Below are positions 51,900 through 61,186 of a stretch of 64,000 bases of DNA, one piece after another (within the stretch, counting starts at the first letter, position 1; each line of letters starts with the position of its first letter). This DNA comes from Microscillaceae bacterium (lineage in GTDB: Bacteria > Bacteroidota > Bacteroidia > Cytophagales > Microscillaceae). The position numbers and the translations under genes are program-made. A model generated the notes under the pieces. That model ran no database searches and was not told the origin of the DNA. It saw nothing but the letters and a program-made list of their open reading frames with translations. Location: contig JAABSX010000013.1 in the NCBI GenBank assembly GCA_011390205.1, forward strand, positions 1 to 64,000, given 5' to 3'.

Positions 51900-54500
51900 A
51901 TGGTTAAACCCGAAGAAATTGCCTTGGAAAAAACATCACAATACCTTTCAAAACTAGGTCAAGTAGGTCCAGCAATCACTTCGCAACCCTCCCTAAAAAA
52001 GATTCTGAACATTTCTTTTGAATCGATTCAAAAGTTTATGTCTGCAGATTTATTCGCTATTGGCTCTTATGAAAGCACTAGAAAATACCTTAATTTTCAC
52101 ATCCGAAGCAACGTAGATGCTACTTATGGCATTTATACCCAAGCGCTCTCACTCAAAAACAGCGAGCACCTCGCAAAAAAATGCTTCGATATGCAAACAA
52201 GCTTATCCGAGTCAGATTTTCAAGAGCAAGACAAAGCACTTGCTATGCTGGGCAAAGATGCCAACTACCAATCAGTGATGTATATCCCTTTGCATCATCT
52301 TCACAAAAAAATAGGCGTACTCACGGTTCATTCTACCAAAGCGGATGCTTATTCAGAAATAGATCTCTACGTACTACAAAATTTTGCCGTCTTCATCAGC
52401 ATTGCCATTGAGAATGCGCAGGTTTATAAAAAAATGAAAAGCCAGAATGAAGAGATCATGAGAAAATCTCGTGAATATCAGTCACTTATAAAAGCAATGC
52501 CCCAAAGCTTGTTTCGGACAGATATAGATGGCAACATTACCTTCGCCAACCAAGCATTCCTCAAACAACTTGGCATCAAACTTGAAAACCTTATTGGACG
52601 AAAAATATACGATTTTTATGTCAAAGAACTTACAGATATACTTCGCTCAGATGACCTCTGGGTCTTTGAAAACGAAAATGATTTGGAGGCAATCAGAGTG
52701 CTGAAGACCTCCCCACTTGTAGAAGCCATCGTAGTGCAAATGATTAAATCTCCTATTTTTGACATGGAAAGCCGTGTCATAGGTGTGCAGACTACCTTCT
52801 GGGATATTACAGAAAAACAAAAAAATCAAGACCACCTACGCCTCCAAAAGGTAGAAATCAGAAAACAAGCCAGAGAACTTACCAAAATCAACCGTGAACT
52901 AGAGAAAAAGCAGGCTGATATCAAACTTATCAATGCTCGGCTAGAAGCCGAAATCCAGAGAAGCCTGCTACAGATTCGGAAGACTAAAGAAGAGTTGGAT
53001 TTTTTCTTGTATCGTGCCTCTCATGACCTTCGCCGCCCACTCACTACCCTCATGGGGCTTACACAAGTAGCTCGGCTCTCTCTTGATAATCCTGATGCAG
53101 TCAGGCTTTTCGAGAAAGTAGATACTACTGCACATTTTATGGATAAAATGCTCGCTAAATTGTTAATGATTAGTGAGATTCACGAGACCAACTTCACCGT
53201 AAAACCTATTCAGTTTGAAAATCTGCTAAATCAAATCTACACAAAATATAAACCCGAACTGAGAGAGAAGGGAATACAGTGGGAATATAAAATCAAAGGT
53301 GAAATTACATTTAAGAGTATCACCAAGCTGATTGAGATTATTCTGGAAAATCTTGTAGAGAATGCCATTAATTTTTATCAGCCCGATGCAGACAGAGGCT
53401 CATTCTTAAAAGTCAAGGTCTATCAAAAAAAGGATATTTTGCATATTATAGTCAGTGACAATGGGCAAGGCATCGCTTCTGAGCATCATTCTAAGGTCTT
53501 TAAAATGTATCAGCGTGCCAATTCCTCTTCACAAGGCAACGGGCTAGGGCTGTATGTAGTCAAAAAAGCACTCAATGCACTGGGCGGGCAGGTTTCTTTA
53601 GCAAGTAAAAAGAATGAATTTTCAGAATTTCACATCATACTACCCCCCTTTCAGGTGCTCAACAACAATAGCATCTCGGCAGAAATAAACGAAGTAAAAG
53701 AAACTTCCATCAATAGTGAAACAAACAGTGTGGAAAAAGCAAAACTACAAATGCAAATAGAAGCTCTAGAATCGGAAAAGCACATCTTGCAATCACTTAA
53801 TAATACAAAAGACCAGTTTTTAAAGATTCTTTCACAAGATTTTAAACGCCCCCTTAAATCTTTGTTTCATTTTGCCCAACAGATTAATAATCAGTATGAT
53901 AAACTCAAACCCCAAGACATCAAAAAACTGGGTTTGGAGCTAGAAAACGCTACTAAAGAGTTTAGCCAAATGATAGACAATCTATTCTTAATGACTATCT
54001 TACAGTTGGATAACTGGACACTCTCACTCGATGAGATCAATATTGATGAGGTCGTTCAGAATGTGGCAAATCAAGTAAAGCCTCTCATCAAAGCAAAGAA
54101 TCTTCATATTTCTATCGATATTCCTGCATACAAGTTGTTTTCAGACAAAGTAGTCATTGAGAATGTATTGCATAACCTGCTTTCTAATGCCATTCGGTTT
54201 ACGCCTGAGCAAGGAAATATTGAGGTTTATTCAGAAATCAATGAAGAAGAATGCCTGATACATATCAAAGATTCAGGTATGGGGATTCCAGAAGACATAC
54301 AGCATCTTTTGTTTAGAATAGAAAATAAAATCTCCCTCCCTGATACCGAAGGAAGAGAAAGCAATGGCTGGGGGCTACTCCTGAGCCAAGATTTTATCAA
54401 GAAAATAGGAGGCAAAGTTTGGCTTGAGAGCAAAGTATCTCAAGGAAGTATTGTCTCTTTTAATATCCCACTCAGACCCCAAAAGAAGCATAGCTCATAA
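51900..54500 (+). CDS. GAF-PAS sensor histidine kinase with two kinase cores, second lacking the His
   Basis: 866 residues without membrane segments. GAF (~25-180), PAS (~195-305), coiled coil, then core 1: H-box RASHDLRRPLTTLMGL with His375, N box ENLVENAINF, G1 DNGQGI, G2 GNGLGLYVV. A linker and second coiled coil lead to core 2: SQDFKRPLKSLFHF, where Gln646 (CAA) takes the place of the phospho-acceptor His. The second ATPase domain keeps the N box (NLLSNAIRF), G1 (DSGMGIPED) and a G2-like GWGLLL. Core 2 may bind ATP or act as a regulatory pseudo-DHp. Its 3' end overlaps the converging UbiA gene by 29 bases. Confidence 0.92.
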   Translation: MVKPEEIALEKTSQYLSKLGQVGPAITSQPSLKKILNISFESIQKFMSADLFAIGSYESTRKYLNFHIRSNVDATYGIYTQALSLKNSEHLAKKCFDMQTSLSESDFQEQDKALAMLGKDANYQSVMYIPLHHLHKKIGVLTVHSTKADAYSEIDLYVLQNFAVFISIAIENAQVYKKMKSQNEEIMRKSREYQSLIKAMPQSLFRTDIDGNITFANQAFLKQLGIKLENLIGRKIYDFYVKELTDILRSDDLWVFENENDLEAIRVLKTSPLVEAIVVQMIKSPIFDMESRVIGVQTTFWDITEKQKNQDHLRLQKVEIRKQARELTKINRELEKKQADIKLINARLEAEIQRSLLQIRKTKEELDFFLYRASHDLRRPLTTLMGLTQVARLSLDNPDAVRLFEKVDTTAHFMDKMLAKLLMISEIHETNFTVKPIQFENLLNQIYTKYKPELREKGIQWEYKIKGEITFKSITKLIEIILENLVENAINFYQPDADRGSFLKVKVYQKKDILHIIVSDNGQGIASEHHSKVFKMYQRANSSSQGNGLGLYVVKKALNALGGQVSLASKKNEFSEFHIILPPFQVLNNNSISAEINEVKETSINSETNSVEKAKLQMQIEALESEKHILQSLNNTKDQFLKILSQDFKRPLKSLFHFAQQINNQYDKLKPQDIKKLGLELENATKEFSQMIDNLFLMTILQLDNWTLSLDEINIDEVVQNVANQVKPLIKAKNLHISIDIPAYKLFSDKVVIENVLHNLLSNAIRFTPEQGNIEVYSEINEEECLIHIKDSGMGIPEDIQHLLFRIENKISLPDTEGRESNGWGLLLSQDFIKKIGGKVWLESKVSQGSIVSFNIPLRPQKKHSS

Positions 54501-55341
54501 AATATACATTCAGACAGATTGCCGAAATCAAGTTTAGCCGCATCGTAGATTTATAATCGGCTGCCTGCTCATCCAAAAGCACTCTATAAAACCACACAAA
54601 AAAGTAAAGCAATACAGGCAGCAATGCCAGCTCAAAGCAAACTGCCCACAGAAAGCCCTGATAGTGCCAAAAATAAAAAAAATAAGCAACAGACACAGCT
54701 CCAAATACAATATTAGTAAACCAAAAAGTACCCTTCACCCCCAACAACAAACTCAAAGTACGGTCTCCTCGTTTAGAATCCTCCCGATGCTGATAGACCT
54801 GTGTCATAGGATATGAGCCCAGCAGCATCACTGTGGTCAGCAAAGCAGCATACAAAACCTCCCCCGACCATAAATCACCCCACACAGCGCTTGCGCTCAC
54901 CCCCCAATACACCATCCAAAAGGTAAATGCCCCTTGAAAAACGCCTATCGTGAGCCAGCTTGTTAATGGATATTTTTTTAAGCGAATCTTATCATAACTG
55001 TATGCTTTTGAGACCAACCCATACAATAATATCGCCCCTGCAAAATACACATCAATCAAAAGAGCCAAGAGTACTGCAGCCCCATCTAACAATATAGACA
55101 CCCACCAAAGCTCCGCACTCACAGGAGGAGGGTTTTCTATGCCGCCAATGCTTTCTTCATCTTTGTCATAATAAGAGTTATAAGCATTGCTGGCAGGATA
55201 GACAAGCAAATGCAGCAATACAAACACCAGTAGTGATTTCCACAAAACAGGCTGAGAAGCTACTGAGAGTGCAAATAAAAAAACAGGCATTAAAAAAAAA
55301 GAAAAAGGGATTCTTAAATGTATCCAAGTGGATTTTTTCAT
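54472..55341 (-). CDS. UbiA-family prenyltransferase
   Basis: 289 residues with about eight hydrophobic segments. The first Asp-rich motif is NAYNSYYDKDEESIGG (NxxxDxxxD), and the second is YQHREDSKRGDRTLS, both typical of UbiA enzymes attaching isoprenyl groups to aromatic acceptors. The acceptor cannot be deduced. It overlaps the upstream unknown gene by 4 bases (ATGA), so the two are translationally coupled, and overlaps the converging kinase gene at the 3' end. Confidence 0.82.
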   Translation of the reverse strand: MKKSTWIHLRIPFSFFLMPVFLFALSVASQPVLWKSLLVFVLLHLLVYPASNAYNSYYDKDEESIGGIENPPPVSAELWWVSILLDGAAVLLALLIDVYFAGAILLYGLVSKAYSYDKIRLKKYPLTSWLTIGVFQGAFTFWMVYWGVSASAVWGDLWSGEVLYAALLTTVMLLGSYPMTQVYQHREDSKRGDRTLSLLLGVKGTFWFTNIVFGAVSVAYFFYFWHYQGFLWAVCFELALLPVLLYFFVWFYRVLLDEQAADYKSTMRLNLISAICLNVYFMSYASFGV

Positions 55342-56786
55342 ATTTGTCTTTCTTGATTTATATCAAAGGTATATAATAAATTTTGATGCCCCATCTGCAC
55401 ACTACACACGTACTTTCCGTTCATAAAGTGCCTGCGCTGGTGGTGAAGCACATAGTATCCTTTTGATGCGTTTTGCTGCTGCCAAGCATAGACTTCTTGT
55501 CCGCCCATATCTAGCACCCGAATGCCAAGCTGTGCTGTGGCTTCGGCCAAATAATACGTCATTTTTAGTTGCTGCCTATCTGATACCTCCACTTCAAAAG
55601 CCAAAAGTGCTTTGATTTTTTCGTGTGATACGTGAGGGAGCATTTGCTTTGTGCTTAAGAAAGCAATGCTTTCAGGAGGCAATGTTACTTTATGAAAGCC
55701 CTCCCCTTTCTTCAGCGAAAAGCCCTCTTTTGCCTCCTCTGAGATGCTAAATATTTCTTGAAAAAAGAAAGACGGAAATAAATCTGTACTGTGTATTTTC
55801 TGGCTTTCTTTTCCTAGATTTACCAAGATAGCCCCGTTCTCCCATTTTTTTTCCCAGTACCAGCCGTACAAATCCTGAAGCTGGCCAGGCTGCCCTCCTA
55901 CAAACTGTAGGTGATGTAGGCGAGGTTTTCTCCAGAATAAACGCTCTAGGAGTGTATCAGCAGAAAAAACAATGTCTTTGTTGGGTATTTTTTGATACGA
56001 GAGATACGCCAATGGCATTCCTAAAATCATATTTACCAAGAATACAAAACTTGTCAGTTCGTCTGCTGTATCAGGGCTTGTGTTTTTGAGGTGAAGCCCC
56101 AAAGACTTTGCTCTGTGCTGTGGCTGCACAAGCATAGGTTTTAGCTTCATGAGGTACTGGAAGGTCTGTAAATCTAGCTTGTCAATGATGAGGGCATAGC
56201 CATCTATATTTTTTTGCTGGCTTGCGAGCAAGTGATTCCACATCTGATAAGCTGCTTTGTCAGGCTGCTGAAAAGCTCCCCAAGCCAACAACTGGGTATC
56301 TCTAAATTCAGCCCTCAACTGCCCAATCATCACATCAAATGTACTGACAAACTCTGGAAGCAAAGACAACTGCCACTCCTCCGAAGCCTCTGCTGCTCCT
56401 GCTGCACTTAGCTCCCAATGGCTAATGGGCAAATCTTGGTAGCGTTTCCATTGCAATGGGGCATCCCTCCAGACCTGACTAAAGACAGGGTAAATAACCA
56501 GCAGTGATTGGTTTTGCTCCATCAAGTCTGCCCTCAATCTATGCAATGATTTGGCAGACATGCGCTCCAAATCCTCCCAGGCTACTGCCAACACAGGCAC
56601 AGGATATTCTTGGGGGCTATCTGGGTCTGAAGAAGGAAAGGACATGAACCTTGCCCACTTTGCAAAATCAACGAACAAGGGCAACACCTTCACCTTGATT
56701 TTAAATGACTGATACTCACCCGACTGAATAAACAAAAAAGCCAAGCCTACAAACAAAAGTAGAATCCGATAAAATAAAGTATCCAT
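55338..56786 (-). CDS. Unknown envelope protein with C-terminal beta-sandwich
   Basis: 482 residues with an N-terminal signal/anchor (LFYRILLLFVGLAFLFIQ). No known family was recognised. Around residues 330-400 WENGAILVNLG, then FHKVTLPPESIAFL, resembles the accessory beta-sandwich of some glycoside-hydrolase-like proteins. The last ~75 residues (LGIRVLDMGGQEVYAW ... GKYVCSVQMG) resemble a T9SS type A sorting domain. Both suggestions are pattern-based. It is 33 bases after trkH and coupled to the UbiA gene. Confidence 0.6.
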   Translation of the reverse strand: MDTLFYRILLLFVGLAFLFIQSGEYQSFKIKVKVLPLFVDFAKWARFMSFPSSDPDSPQEYPVPVLAVAWEDLERMSAKSLHRLRADLMEQNQSLLVIYPVFSQVWRDAPLQWKRYQDLPISHWELSAAGAAEASEEWQLSLLPEFVSTFDVMIGQLRAEFRDTQLLAWGAFQQPDKAAYQMWNHLLASQQKNIDGYALIIDKLDLQTFQYLMKLKPMLVQPQHRAKSLGLHLKNTSPDTADELTSFVFLVNMILGMPLAYLSYQKIPNKDIVFSADTLLERLFWRKPRLHHLQFVGGQPGQLQDLYGWYWEKKWENGAILVNLGKESQKIHSTDLFPSFFFQEIFSISEEAKEGFSLKKGEGFHKVTLPPESIAFLSTKQMLPHVSHEKIKALLAFEVEVSDRQQLKMTYYLAEATAQLGIRVLDMGGQEVYAWQQQNASKGYYVLHHQRRHFMNGKYVCSVQMGHQNLLYTFDINQERQI

Positions 56787-56819
56787 AGGCTTATCAATGT
56801 TTTTTTGAAACTTGGCTCA

Positions 56820-58919
56820 TTAGCCCACCATCACGTGTGCTGCTGGATACTGATAAGAATTACTAAGTACTTTTTTGCTCAGTGCAAGTGCCAGTGTCAG
56901 TGTGCCTACACGCCCGACATACATGGTTACAATCAAAATGGCTTGGCTATATTCATTCAGTGCACCCGTGATGCCTGTGCTCAGCCCTACGGTAGCAAAA
57001 GCAGAAATCAGCTCAAAAAACAGCTCACGAATATCTACATTGGGCTGCACAATGGAGAGTACAAAAATACAAATTGTATTGTAAGTGATGGCAAAAGCCA
57101 CAATAGAAAATGCACGGTTGATGGTATCATTGGCAATAGAGCGATTGCCCAACTCTACAGTTTTCTTGCCTCTAATGCTTGCAAGAGCAGACACTGCCAG
57201 TAATAAGAAAGTAGAGGTCTTGATGCCGCCACCCGTAGAGCCAGAGGCTGCCCCTACAAACATTAGGAATAAAAATAAAATGTAGGTAGGCTGTGACATG
57301 TCTCTAATAGCAAGGCTGACTGTGTTAAAGCCTGCCGTACGTGTAGTAACGGATTGAAAGAAAGAAATAACGATGGACTCATAGGTGGTCTTTCCTTTGA
57401 GCCAAAAATCATTGTCTTGCTCTAAAAAGAAAAGAAGTACTGTGCCACCCACCACAAATAAGATGGTCATATTGACAGAGATTTTTGTACCCATAGACCA
57501 TCCTTTCCAAGGCATTTTGACACGTTCTCTCATTTTTCGGGGTGAGAAAACATCTTGAATCGTAGTGAAGCCTAGGCTTCCAAATATAATCACAAATGCC
57601 AGCACCAAGTGTGCTACATAGCTAGTGTCTACACCAGCCTCTGCCAGCCCATTCGGAAAAAGACTAAACCCCGCATTACAAAAAGCTGATACAGAATGAA
57701 ATATAGAATAGTATATTTTATTCGTAAGCGTGTTTGAAACCCTTGAGCTTTCTAAGACTTCCTCTTCTGGTGGAGGCAAAGGATATTGCTCAGAGCCTGC
57801 CATAAGCACTTCTATGGCTTGGTCTGCATCTTCTGCAGATACGAGTTCTTCTTCATTCACATCGCCTTGCTCCTCTAAATCTATGGTGCCATCAGTGTAT
57901 GTTACGAGGCCTTTTTGCTGTGCACCTACATTCAGTGTATCTTCTGAACGCTCTTTAATTTCTGCTGCAAGCATCTCTACACGGTCAGGGTCTATCCTGA
58001 CAGGTGTGGTAAAGTTTACATTCTCTCCCCAGGAAAAAAACAAGGCAATCGCTCCGATAAATTCTATCCCAAAGGTCAGTAGGACAACCTGCTGCAAGGT
58101 CTTGCGGGCAGAAGATAAATTTTCAGTACTCAATACATCCTGAATGATGGCTTGCTGCTTCATTCCTACTCCTTGACTTAAGAAAGTAGCAAAAAAAGTA
58201 GCAAAAGACACAATCCCGATGCCACCGAGCTGAAGCAAAAATAAAATCACTAACTGCCCCTTAAGCGTAAAATAAGAAGAAACCGTAACAGTGCTCAGCC
58301 CCGTAACGCAAGAAGCACTTGTAGATATAAACAATGCCCCCAAGAAGGGCATCCCTCCTGGTTCTGTGGTCATTGCTGGCATCATCAATAAAAATGTGCC
58401 TATCAGAATCAATAAAATAAAACTTGCAATGAAGGTAGTAGCTGGTTTGATTTTAATGGCTGCCAATAACTGGCTTGCCCTTGCAAAGCCTATCATCGTG
58501 AGTGTGATAATATACAAAGCCACAAAAGACTCATAAAAAAGCCTAAAATCAGACAAGCCTAAAAGCAAAAATACATAGTATGAAATATCAACCCCTAGTA
58601 GCGAAAAAAAGCCTATAAACAAAGAGAAACCTACTAAAAAGCCCTCGAGTATTTTCTCCCGAATATACTCTGGACGATTTTGGGCATATACCAGACGTAC
58701 AAAATAATCTAAGATAAAAATCACAATCAGCACCTCGAGCCACCCAAACACACGGCTAATTTCATCACTTTCTAAATCAAAACCCAAAGAGTAAATCAAA
58801 GCCCCCAATGCAACAAACAAGGTAATTGTGTTGGTTATTTTAAGGATACCATAAATCCGCTCTCTACTGTTGTAGATAATCTCATTGATTCTTTCTATGG
58901 TTCTCTGACGATTTATCAT
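56820..58919 (-). CDS. TrkH-family potassium uptake protein with N-terminal extension
   Basis: 699 residues, longer than the usual ~480. The C-terminal two thirds contain the TrkH/KtrB repeats: TSASCVTGLSTVTVSSYF (selectivity-filter loop 1), SVSAFCNAGFSLFPNG (loop 2), SVTTRTAGFNTV (loop 3), FATVGLSTGI (loop 4). A ~160-residue N-terminal extension holds four or so extra membrane segments. An acidic, Pro-rich insertion (~300-385; rich in Glu, Asp) interrupts repeats 1 and 2. Potassium transport with a TrkA partner is expected; none is encoded here. Overlaps hldA-like gene by 4 bases. Confidence 0.9.
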   Translation of the reverse strand: MINRQRTIERINEIIYNSRERIYGILKITNTITLFVALGALIYSLGFDLESDEISRVFGWLEVLIVIFILDYFVRLVYAQNRPEYIREKILEGFLVGFSLFIGFFSLLGVDISYYVFLLLGLSDFRLFYESFVALYIITLTMIGFARASQLLAAIKIKPATTFIASFILLILIGTFLLMMPAMTTEPGGMPFLGALFISTSASCVTGLSTVTVSSYFTLKGQLVILFLLQLGGIGIVSFATFFATFLSQGVGMKQQAIIQDVLSTENLSSARKTLQQVVLLTFGIEFIGAIALFFSWGENVNFTTPVRIDPDRVEMLAAEIKERSEDTLNVGAQQKGLVTYTDGTIDLEEQGDVNEEELVSAEDADQAIEVLMAGSEQYPLPPPEEEVLESSRVSNTLTNKIYYSIFHSVSAFCNAGFSLFPNGLAEAGVDTSYVAHLVLAFVIIFGSLGFTTIQDVFSPRKMRERVKMPWKGWSMGTKISVNMTILFVVGGTVLLFFLEQDNDFWLKGKTTYESIVISFFQSVTTRTAGFNTVSLAIRDMSQPTYILFLFLMFVGAASGSTGGGIKTSTFLLLAVSALASIRGKKTVELGNRSIANDTINRAFSIVAFAITYNTICIFVLSIVQPNVDIRELFFELISAFATVGLSTGITGALNEYSQAILIVTMYVGRVGTLTLALALSKKVLSNSYQYPAAHVMVG

Positions 58920-59911
58920 TTGAAAAGCTGATTAGTGATTGCTTCTTTTAATAATTTTTCTTTTTGGATAGGCACTACGCCCAGATACTCACAAACCAAG
59001 CCACCTGCTAGGTTTGCCAAGCCAGCCAACTGTATTGGAGGCAAGGCAAGTGCCAAACTTAAGGCAGCCACACTAATTACAGTATCTCCTGCCCCTGATA
59101 CATCTGCAATACTTCTCAAATGTGCAGGAAGACGTATTTTTTCTTCACTGGCATCCAAATATACACCTAATTCAGAGAGAGTAATGAATGCCTGCTCTAA
59201 TTTTAATTTTTTCTTCAGCATGCCCACAGCTTCAGCAAGCTGTGCCTCATTGCTGGGGTCTAACTCTATTTTGAGTCCTTCTCTGAGTTCTTTTAGATTG
59301 GGTTTAAAAAAAGTAGCCCCTTGATAAGCAAAGAAATTGTCTTTTTTAGGATCTACCACAGTGGGTATGTTCTGCTCTTGAGCCGCTTGGATGATTTTCT
59401 GAATAATCTCAGCACCTAGCACGCCTTTATCATAATCTTCAAAAATGAGAACATCTACTTTGGGCAACTGTTTGAGCACAAAGCCAAGCAGGAGCGCTCT
59501 GTCATCAGCATCAAGTGGATTTGTGAGTTCAGAATCTACCCTCAGAATATGCTGATGCCCCGCCAAGATTCTATGCTTGATGGTGGTAATTCTTTTTTCA
59601 CTTGGCAAGATTCCTTCCACAGAAAGCCCTTCTGCCTCCATCAGTTTACGCAAAGCGAGGGCATCCTCGTCTTGCCCCACCACGGCACACAAAATGGGAG
59701 TCGCTCCCATCGCCTTGACATTGAGGGCTACATTGGCAGCACCTCCGAGGCGTTTTTCTCTTTTTCTGACATTGACTACAGGCACAGGGGCTTCGGGTGA
59801 TATCCGCTTGACATCTCCCCAGAGGTAAGAGTCTATCATTACATCTCCTATAATCAAGACCCTGAGATGGTTAAAATCTTCAAAAATCTGCTCAATAGTT
59901 TTTTGACTCAT
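58916..59911 (-). CDS. Heptose-7-phosphate kinase-like PfkB sugar kinase
   Basis: 331 residues of the PfkB/ribokinase fold, most like the RfaE1/HldA kinase (D-glycero-beta-D-manno-heptose 7-phosphate 1-kinase). IIGDVMIDSYLWGDVKRISPEAPVPVV, GGAANVALNVKAMG, HRILAGHQHILRVD, and the phosphate-transfer loop DVSGAGDTVISV are present. The nucleotidyltransferase domain that is fused to it in E. coli HldE is absent and not adjacent. It starts the minus-strand set with trkH. Confidence 0.88.
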   Translation of the reverse strand: MSQKTIEQIFEDFNHLRVLIIGDVMIDSYLWGDVKRISPEAPVPVVNVRKREKRLGGAANVALNVKAMGATPILCAVVGQDEDALALRKLMEAEGLSVEGILPSEKRITTIKHRILAGHQHILRVDSELTNPLDADDRALLLGFVLKQLPKVDVLIFEDYDKGVLGAEIIQKIIQAAQEQNIPTVVDPKKDNFFAYQGATFFKPNLKELREGLKIELDPSNEAQLAEAVGMLKKKLKLEQAFITLSELGVYLDASEEKIRLPAHLRSIADVSGAGDTVISVAALSLALALPPIQLAGLANLAGGLVCEYLGVVPIQKEKLLKEAITNQLFK

Positions 59912-59922
59912 TGCATATATCA

Positions 59923-59960
59923 GATTATCCTCTTAGTATCTATCACCAAAGAGGATAATC
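59923..59960. promoter_or_regulatory. Perfect 12-bp inverted repeat upstream of the sugar-kinase gene
   Basis: GATTATCCTCTT (59923-59934) and AAGAGGATAATC (59949-59960) are exact complements around a 14-base loop. On the minus strand it ends 11 bases before the kinase ATG and begins 14 bases after the aspartate aminotransferase stop. There is no T run, so a role as a translation-affecting leader stem or a protein site is as likely as a terminator. Confidence 0.55.
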
Positions 59961-59974
59961 ATTTAGAATGGTAG

Positions 59975-61186
59975 TTATTTTAATTTGGCAAGGCTGTTTT
60001 TGATGCGTTTCATGGCTTCTGTCAGCTCCTCGTCAGAGGCAGCATAAGAGATACGAATACACTCAGGCGCACCAAAAGCCGAGCCAGGCACCAAAGCCAC
60101 ATGTGCATCACTGAGTAAGTAAAGGCATAAATCATCCGAATCTTGAATACTCTGTGTGCCATCGCTTTTGCCATAATAATGGCTTACATCAGGGAAAAGA
60201 TAAAAAGCGCCTTGTGGCATATAAGTCTTGACTCCTTCTATTTCTTTGCAAAGCCCCAAGACCAAATCACGGCGGCGTTGATAGGCTTTTTTCATCTCAA
60301 AAGTAGGGGTCAAGTCACCGCTGATAGCCGTGTAAGCTGCTTTCTGGGCTATAGAGCAAGTACCCGAAGTAATCTGCCCTTGTATCTTATCACAGGCTTT
60401 TGCCATCCACTCAGGGCCTGCCATATAGCCTACACGCCAGCCTGTCATTGCAAATCCTTTTGAAAAACCATTGATTGTAATGACCCTATCACGGATGGCA
60501 TCTACAGCTCCTATGCTAAAATAATCATCTTCAAAAGTGATGTATTCATAAATCTCATCTGCTACGACAAACACATGCTCGTGGCGTGCCACTACCTCTG
60601 CGAATGCCTCCAGCTCTGTACGGCTATACACAGTGCCTGTAGGATTGCTTGGAGAAGAATACAAGATTGCCTTTGTACGGGGGGTGATGGCTGCCTCTAT
60701 CTGCTCAGGTGTTACTTTAAAATCATTGACGATGTCCCCTGTTACCAGCACTGCTGTTCCTTCTGCCAGTTTTACGATTTCACTGTATGATACCCAATAA
60801 GGTGCCAAAATCACCACCTCATCACCAGGGTTCAGCAATGCCATAAACACATTGGCCAGTGATTGTTTTGCACCTGTGGAGACCACAATGTTCTTGGCCT
60901 CCCAGTGTAGGTCATTGTCTCTTTTGAGTTTATTTGCAATGGCTTCACGCAAATCAAGATTTCCAGGCACAGCCGTATAAAAGGTATGCCCATCATCAAT
61001 GGCTTGTTTTGCAGCTGCTTTGATATGATCGGGTGTTTGAAAATCAGGCTCGCCAAGGCTCAACTTAATAATGGGCTTGCCTTGTGCGGTAAGTTCACGG
61101 GCTTTTTGTGCCATGGCAATGGTTTGAGAGATGGCCATTTGGTTTACTCTCTCTGATAAGTGGAGGGTTGCTTGTTCTTTGCTCAT
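59975..61186 (-). CDS. Aspartate aminotransferase, class I
   Basis: 403 residues from ATG 61186 (an in-frame ATG at 61216 adds ten residues with no family match). PLP enzyme interconverting aspartate and oxaloacetate with 2-oxoglutarate/glutamate. Present: LSLGEPDFQTPDHIKAAA, VVSTGAKQSLANVF, YSSPSNPTGTVYS, VVADEIYEYITF, and the PLP lysine in TINGFSKGFAMTGWRVGYMAG. The subgroup is AspC-like type I-gamma, judged from motif pattern. Confidence 0.94.
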   Translation of the reverse strand: MSKEQATLHLSERVNQMAISQTIAMAQKARELTAQGKPIIKLSLGEPDFQTPDHIKAAAKQAIDDGHTFYTAVPGNLDLREAIANKLKRDNDLHWEAKNIVVSTGAKQSLANVFMALLNPGDEVVILAPYWVSYSEIVKLAEGTAVLVTGDIVNDFKVTPEQIEAAITPRTKAILYSSPSNPTGTVYSRTELEAFAEVVARHEHVFVVADEIYEYITFEDDYFSIGAVDAIRDRVITINGFSKGFAMTGWRVGYMAGPEWMAKACDKIQGQITSGTCSIAQKAAYTAISGDLTPTFEMKKAYQRRRDLVLGLCKEIEGVKTYMPQGAFYLFPDVSHYYGKSDGTQSIQDSDDLCLYLLSDAHVALVPGSAFGAPECIRISYAASDEELTEAMKRIKNSLAKLK

